From Ignelater luminosus (taxonomy: Eukaryota; Arthropoda; Insecta; Coleoptera; Elateridae): a stretch of DNA of 64,000 nt. Location: NCBI GenBank assembly GCA_011009095.1, contig VTPC01091285.1, positions 1 to 64,000 of the forward strand, read 5' to 3'. The notes below the pieces were generated by a model. That model saw nothing but the letters and a program-made list of their open reading frames with translations. It searched no databases and was not told the DNA's origin. The position numbers and the translations under genes are program-made. Below, piece by piece: positions 61,801-64,000 of this stretch. Numbering within the stretch: the stretch's first letter is position 1; each line of letters begins with the position of its first letter.

Positions 61801-62155
61801 ACTTTGCTAAATTACGCAGTTTGCGTTATTGGTAAAACTTTCAATTCAGTTCCAAAACGGACACTGTTCTTGTTTCAAGCAGTATTTCAAACCTCCACAT
61901 ATGCAGCAAAATTGTAAAACTAAATCATATTCATTTGGTAAATATGTATGACAGAATTAGTAATGGTATTTTCTGTTCAATAGTTCATTTCAATTAACAA
62001 AATAGAAGAGGTTATGACAGTTCTCATTTTAAAAAAGTTATTTATTTCTAATGCAGACAAAACCAAAAGTCTTTAATGTAAACATATTCTGTTACGGTAC
62101 AAAAATCTAAAATTGCAAATCACTTATATTAGTAATTCTCTTAGCGTGTTAACAC
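58840..62155. other. About 3.3 kb of AT-rich DNA with a GC-richer strip
   Basis: No gene recognised. A GC-richer strip at about 60210-60300 (gtctggacacggtccagggcgcc) lacks a coding motif. No terminal repeats of the Sola-like relic could be identified in its 5' flank. Confidence 0.4.
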
Positions 62156-62161
62156 AGTATA

Positions 62162-63234
62162 CACAGTGTCCGCCAAAAAGTCTGCACCATACGGGAAAAA
62201 TTTTTATTGAATGACTTATGGAAAATTTGTTTCCGGCATCAGGTTTTGCTTACTCCAGAACCAAAAATAACTTAATCAAAAGTAATCATGTGGTCTCTAT
62301 TACCTGCCAAATTTGACATTTTTAATAGAAAAATCTTAGAAATGGACTTATTTGACCAAATTTTAAAAAAGGTCATGAGAAAAAATGTTTCCTACCTGCC
62401 GAATAAAAGTCCATCTTTGGTAAAGTGGCACGCTTGGTGCAAAGTTTATCTCATTCATACAGATAAACACATAAATCTGATTGGTAATCAGGGTGTACAT
62501 TGCATGCATATCTTATCGCATCTTCCAAATTAGTGGGTCGACTTTTATTGATTAACAAATAAGGAAAAGAGAAATAAAGAGCAAAATATAAAAATTGTGG
62601 TAGGCTTTTGACAATTTTTACAAGAGTAGAAAGTTGCTAAAGAAACATCTTCAACGAATTCCGAAGGAGTCGTTACTGAATTTGCGAAGTCTGTCTGTCT
62701 GTCTGTATGTCTGTATGTACGTCCGCATTTTTTGTCAAATTCTGGAATTTTGACTTCAGATTTGGATTCTACGTCAAAAACTAAAGACAACGTGGTATCT
62801 TCGTTGGATAACTCTTCGGGAACATGGTCAAAATGGCGGCCGAAAATTGGAAAATTTTCAAAATTTTTTTTACTTTAGAATCGTATTCTACATTAAAAAA
62901 ATAAGACAAACGTGTACTTTTAGTTTTTTGATATCACTTTGGCAACATGGTTAAAATGGCTGCCAAAGTCTGAAAAAAGTAACAAAACGGAGTTTGTTGT
63001 GGTTATGCTTTGCATTCCCAGATGTTTTCTCAAGACTTTTTTCAAAGTTCAGTCAAATCGGACATTTCTTTTAAAAATGTCAAATTTGACACGTAATGGA
63101 AACAACTTAATTATTTTTGATTAGGTCATTTTCGGTTCTGGAGCAAGCAAAACCTGATACCGAAAACAAATCTTCCATAAACCATTCAATAAAAGTTTTT
63201 CGCATATGGTGCAGACTTTTTGGCGGACACTGTA
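62162..63234. mobile_element. Non-autonomous Tc1-like element with long terminal inverted repeats
   Basis: Left end cagtgtccgccaaaaagtct (from 62164) pairs with its inverse ending at 63232, and the similarity continues inward for roughly 170-240 bp per arm (shared blocks include atcaggttttgct, ctccagaacc, tcaaatttgacattttta). The right end is followed by TA; on the left TA lies two bases outside the match. The start CAGTG...CCAAAAAG resembles Tc1-like element ends. The inside has no transposase, only ORFs without motif (plus 62288-62533; minus 62790-62545) and a tctg/tatg microsatellite at 62691-62720. At about 1.07 kb it is large for a MITE. Confidence 0.85.
62691..62720. repeat. TCTG/TATG microsatellite
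   Basis: Tandem tctg units followed by tatgtctgtatgtacgt, inside the long-TIR element. Confidence 0.75.
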
Positions 63235-63239
63235 TATAG

Positions 63240-63800
63240 TATATAAAGTAAAGTGAATAACAACAAAAAAAGTGCCCGAAAGTATCTCTAGTCACTACTC
63301 CCAAGATGATAAAATAACTCCAGAAGAAAACTTCTAAAATTCGTCCAAGTTACAGGTGTAAAAATCAATCCTCATTAGTTATGATATTGTAGTACCATTG
63401 GTCCTCCTCTTGAAGTCTTTATAGAATCCCTAGTGTATTTTTGGCCAAGGTATGTTTGATATGGTAAACGTCAGAATTCTTTATATCTTTAAATTCTTTA
63501 AGCGCCATAACAGCCTTTTCTGAGAAATACTAGACCCTTGGAGGAAATTCGTAGCTAGGCGATGGATTTTAATGTGAGCTATTTCTTTGCAATTAGGCTA
63601 ACGTGGTGTAGTTTTTATTAAAATTAAAAACAACAGAACTAGAATTACGTCAGCAACAAATAGGGTGATTCTTGGCACAATGCTAATGTCAAAGCGACTG
63701 TTGTTGTAGGCCATATTTTAGTGAAACCCCAAAAGCAAAATAATGTTCTGCTGGTAACACACCAATAAGGGTTCTGTAACTGAGCAACGTTACTGGAAAT
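63240..63800. other. No gene recognised
   Basis: Ordinary AT-rich DNA between the long-TIR element and the terminal hairpin. A splice-like or promoter-like signal was not seen. Confidence 0.35.
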
Positions 63801-63802
63801 AG

Positions 63803-63902
63803 TTGTTTATATAACAAGAGTATAAAGTGAAGTTTTTTGAATGAGTAGGAAGGAACCCTACGAATTCAAAAAATACACTTTACACTCGAGTTGTATACAA
63901 TA
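63803..63902. repeat. Imperfect ~48-bp inverted repeat (hairpin)
   Basis: Left arm 63803-63850 and right arm 63855-63902 are imperfect reverse complements (matching blocks: gtataaagtg with cactttacac, ttttttgaat with attcaaaaaa, gtagg with cctac) separated by only about 4 bases. The structure would fold into a long hairpin and resembles a small foldback MITE or the tip of a larger element. Confidence 0.75.
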
Positions 63903-64000
63903 TTTTTTGCACGACCGTACTTTAAAGAAGATAATAGAAAAAGCCATTGACGGTAGATTAAAAAATGAAGTTGGCCAAGATCATAGAAACGTGTAATGAT

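Noticed and set aside
1..64000. CRISPR arrays, rRNA genes, bacterial-type operons, a novel multi-gene system
   Set aside because: No regularly spaced short repeats, no rRNA-like conserved blocks, and no cluster of intact co-directional genes anywhere in the window.

Overview
The window looks like AT-rich, repeat-dense nuclear DNA from an arthropod, most likely an insect (a beetle or hemipteran is my guess). The basis is the mixture of recognisable dead elements: RTE-type and jockey/CR1-type LINE pieces, mariner, Tc1-like and pogo-like transposases, and a Sola-like transposase family. I see no bacterial features such as dense ORFs, operons or Shine-Dalgarno sites. I found no tRNA, rRNA or CRISPR array, and no confidently identifiable host protein-coding exon. 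The window is best read as intergenic or deep-intronic sequence filled by old insertions.

Layout. 2.4-3.6 kb: plus-strand LINE reverse-transcriptase relic. 5.2-6.65 kb: minus-strand RTE relic; 7.7-8.3 kb: plus-strand RTE C-terminus. 9.1-10.45 kb: pogo/Tigger-like DDE relic. 10.6-10.85 kb: minus-strand RNase H-like scrap. 11.19-12.31 kb: one complete but dead mariner, with both terminal inverted repeats and TA target duplication. 15.5 kb: second mariner-like scrap. 16.4-17.85 kb and 21.5 kb: LINE 3' portions. 26.3-26.5 kb: DD41D-like mariner scrap. 28.3-29.5 kb: long relic of a multi-copy invertebrate ORF. 32.07-32.66 kb: direct duplication. 39.7-40.0 kb: RT scrap. 40.4-40.96 kb: N-terminal piece of a Sola-like transposase, whose central/C-terminal piece lies reversed at 57.5-58.8 kb. 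42.2-42.5 kb: Tc1-like scrap. 43.97-44.56 kb: relic of another widespread insect repeat ORF. 45.4-45.83 kb: ~214-bp tandem dimer. 50.2-51.74 kb: foldback element with long inverted arms built from tandem sub-repeats. 62.16-63.23 kb: long-TIR Tc1-like non-autonomous element. 63.8-63.9 kb: hairpin.

Between the elements are short CpG-containing, GC-rich patches (about 4.1, 13.9, 19.7, 24.9, 33.1, 46.8-47.3 and 54.4 kb) that stand out from the AT-rich background and are the best places to look for host regulatory DNA. Two weak host-gene leads exist: a minus-strand ORF with a hydrophobic N-terminus followed by a splice-donor-like site (24.03-23.87 kb), and a TATA-box promoter-like stretch at 54.5 kb.

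I found no previously undescribed multi-gene system. The most unusual structures are the foldback element and the long-TIR element. All family assignments come from reading motifs by eye, without database searches.
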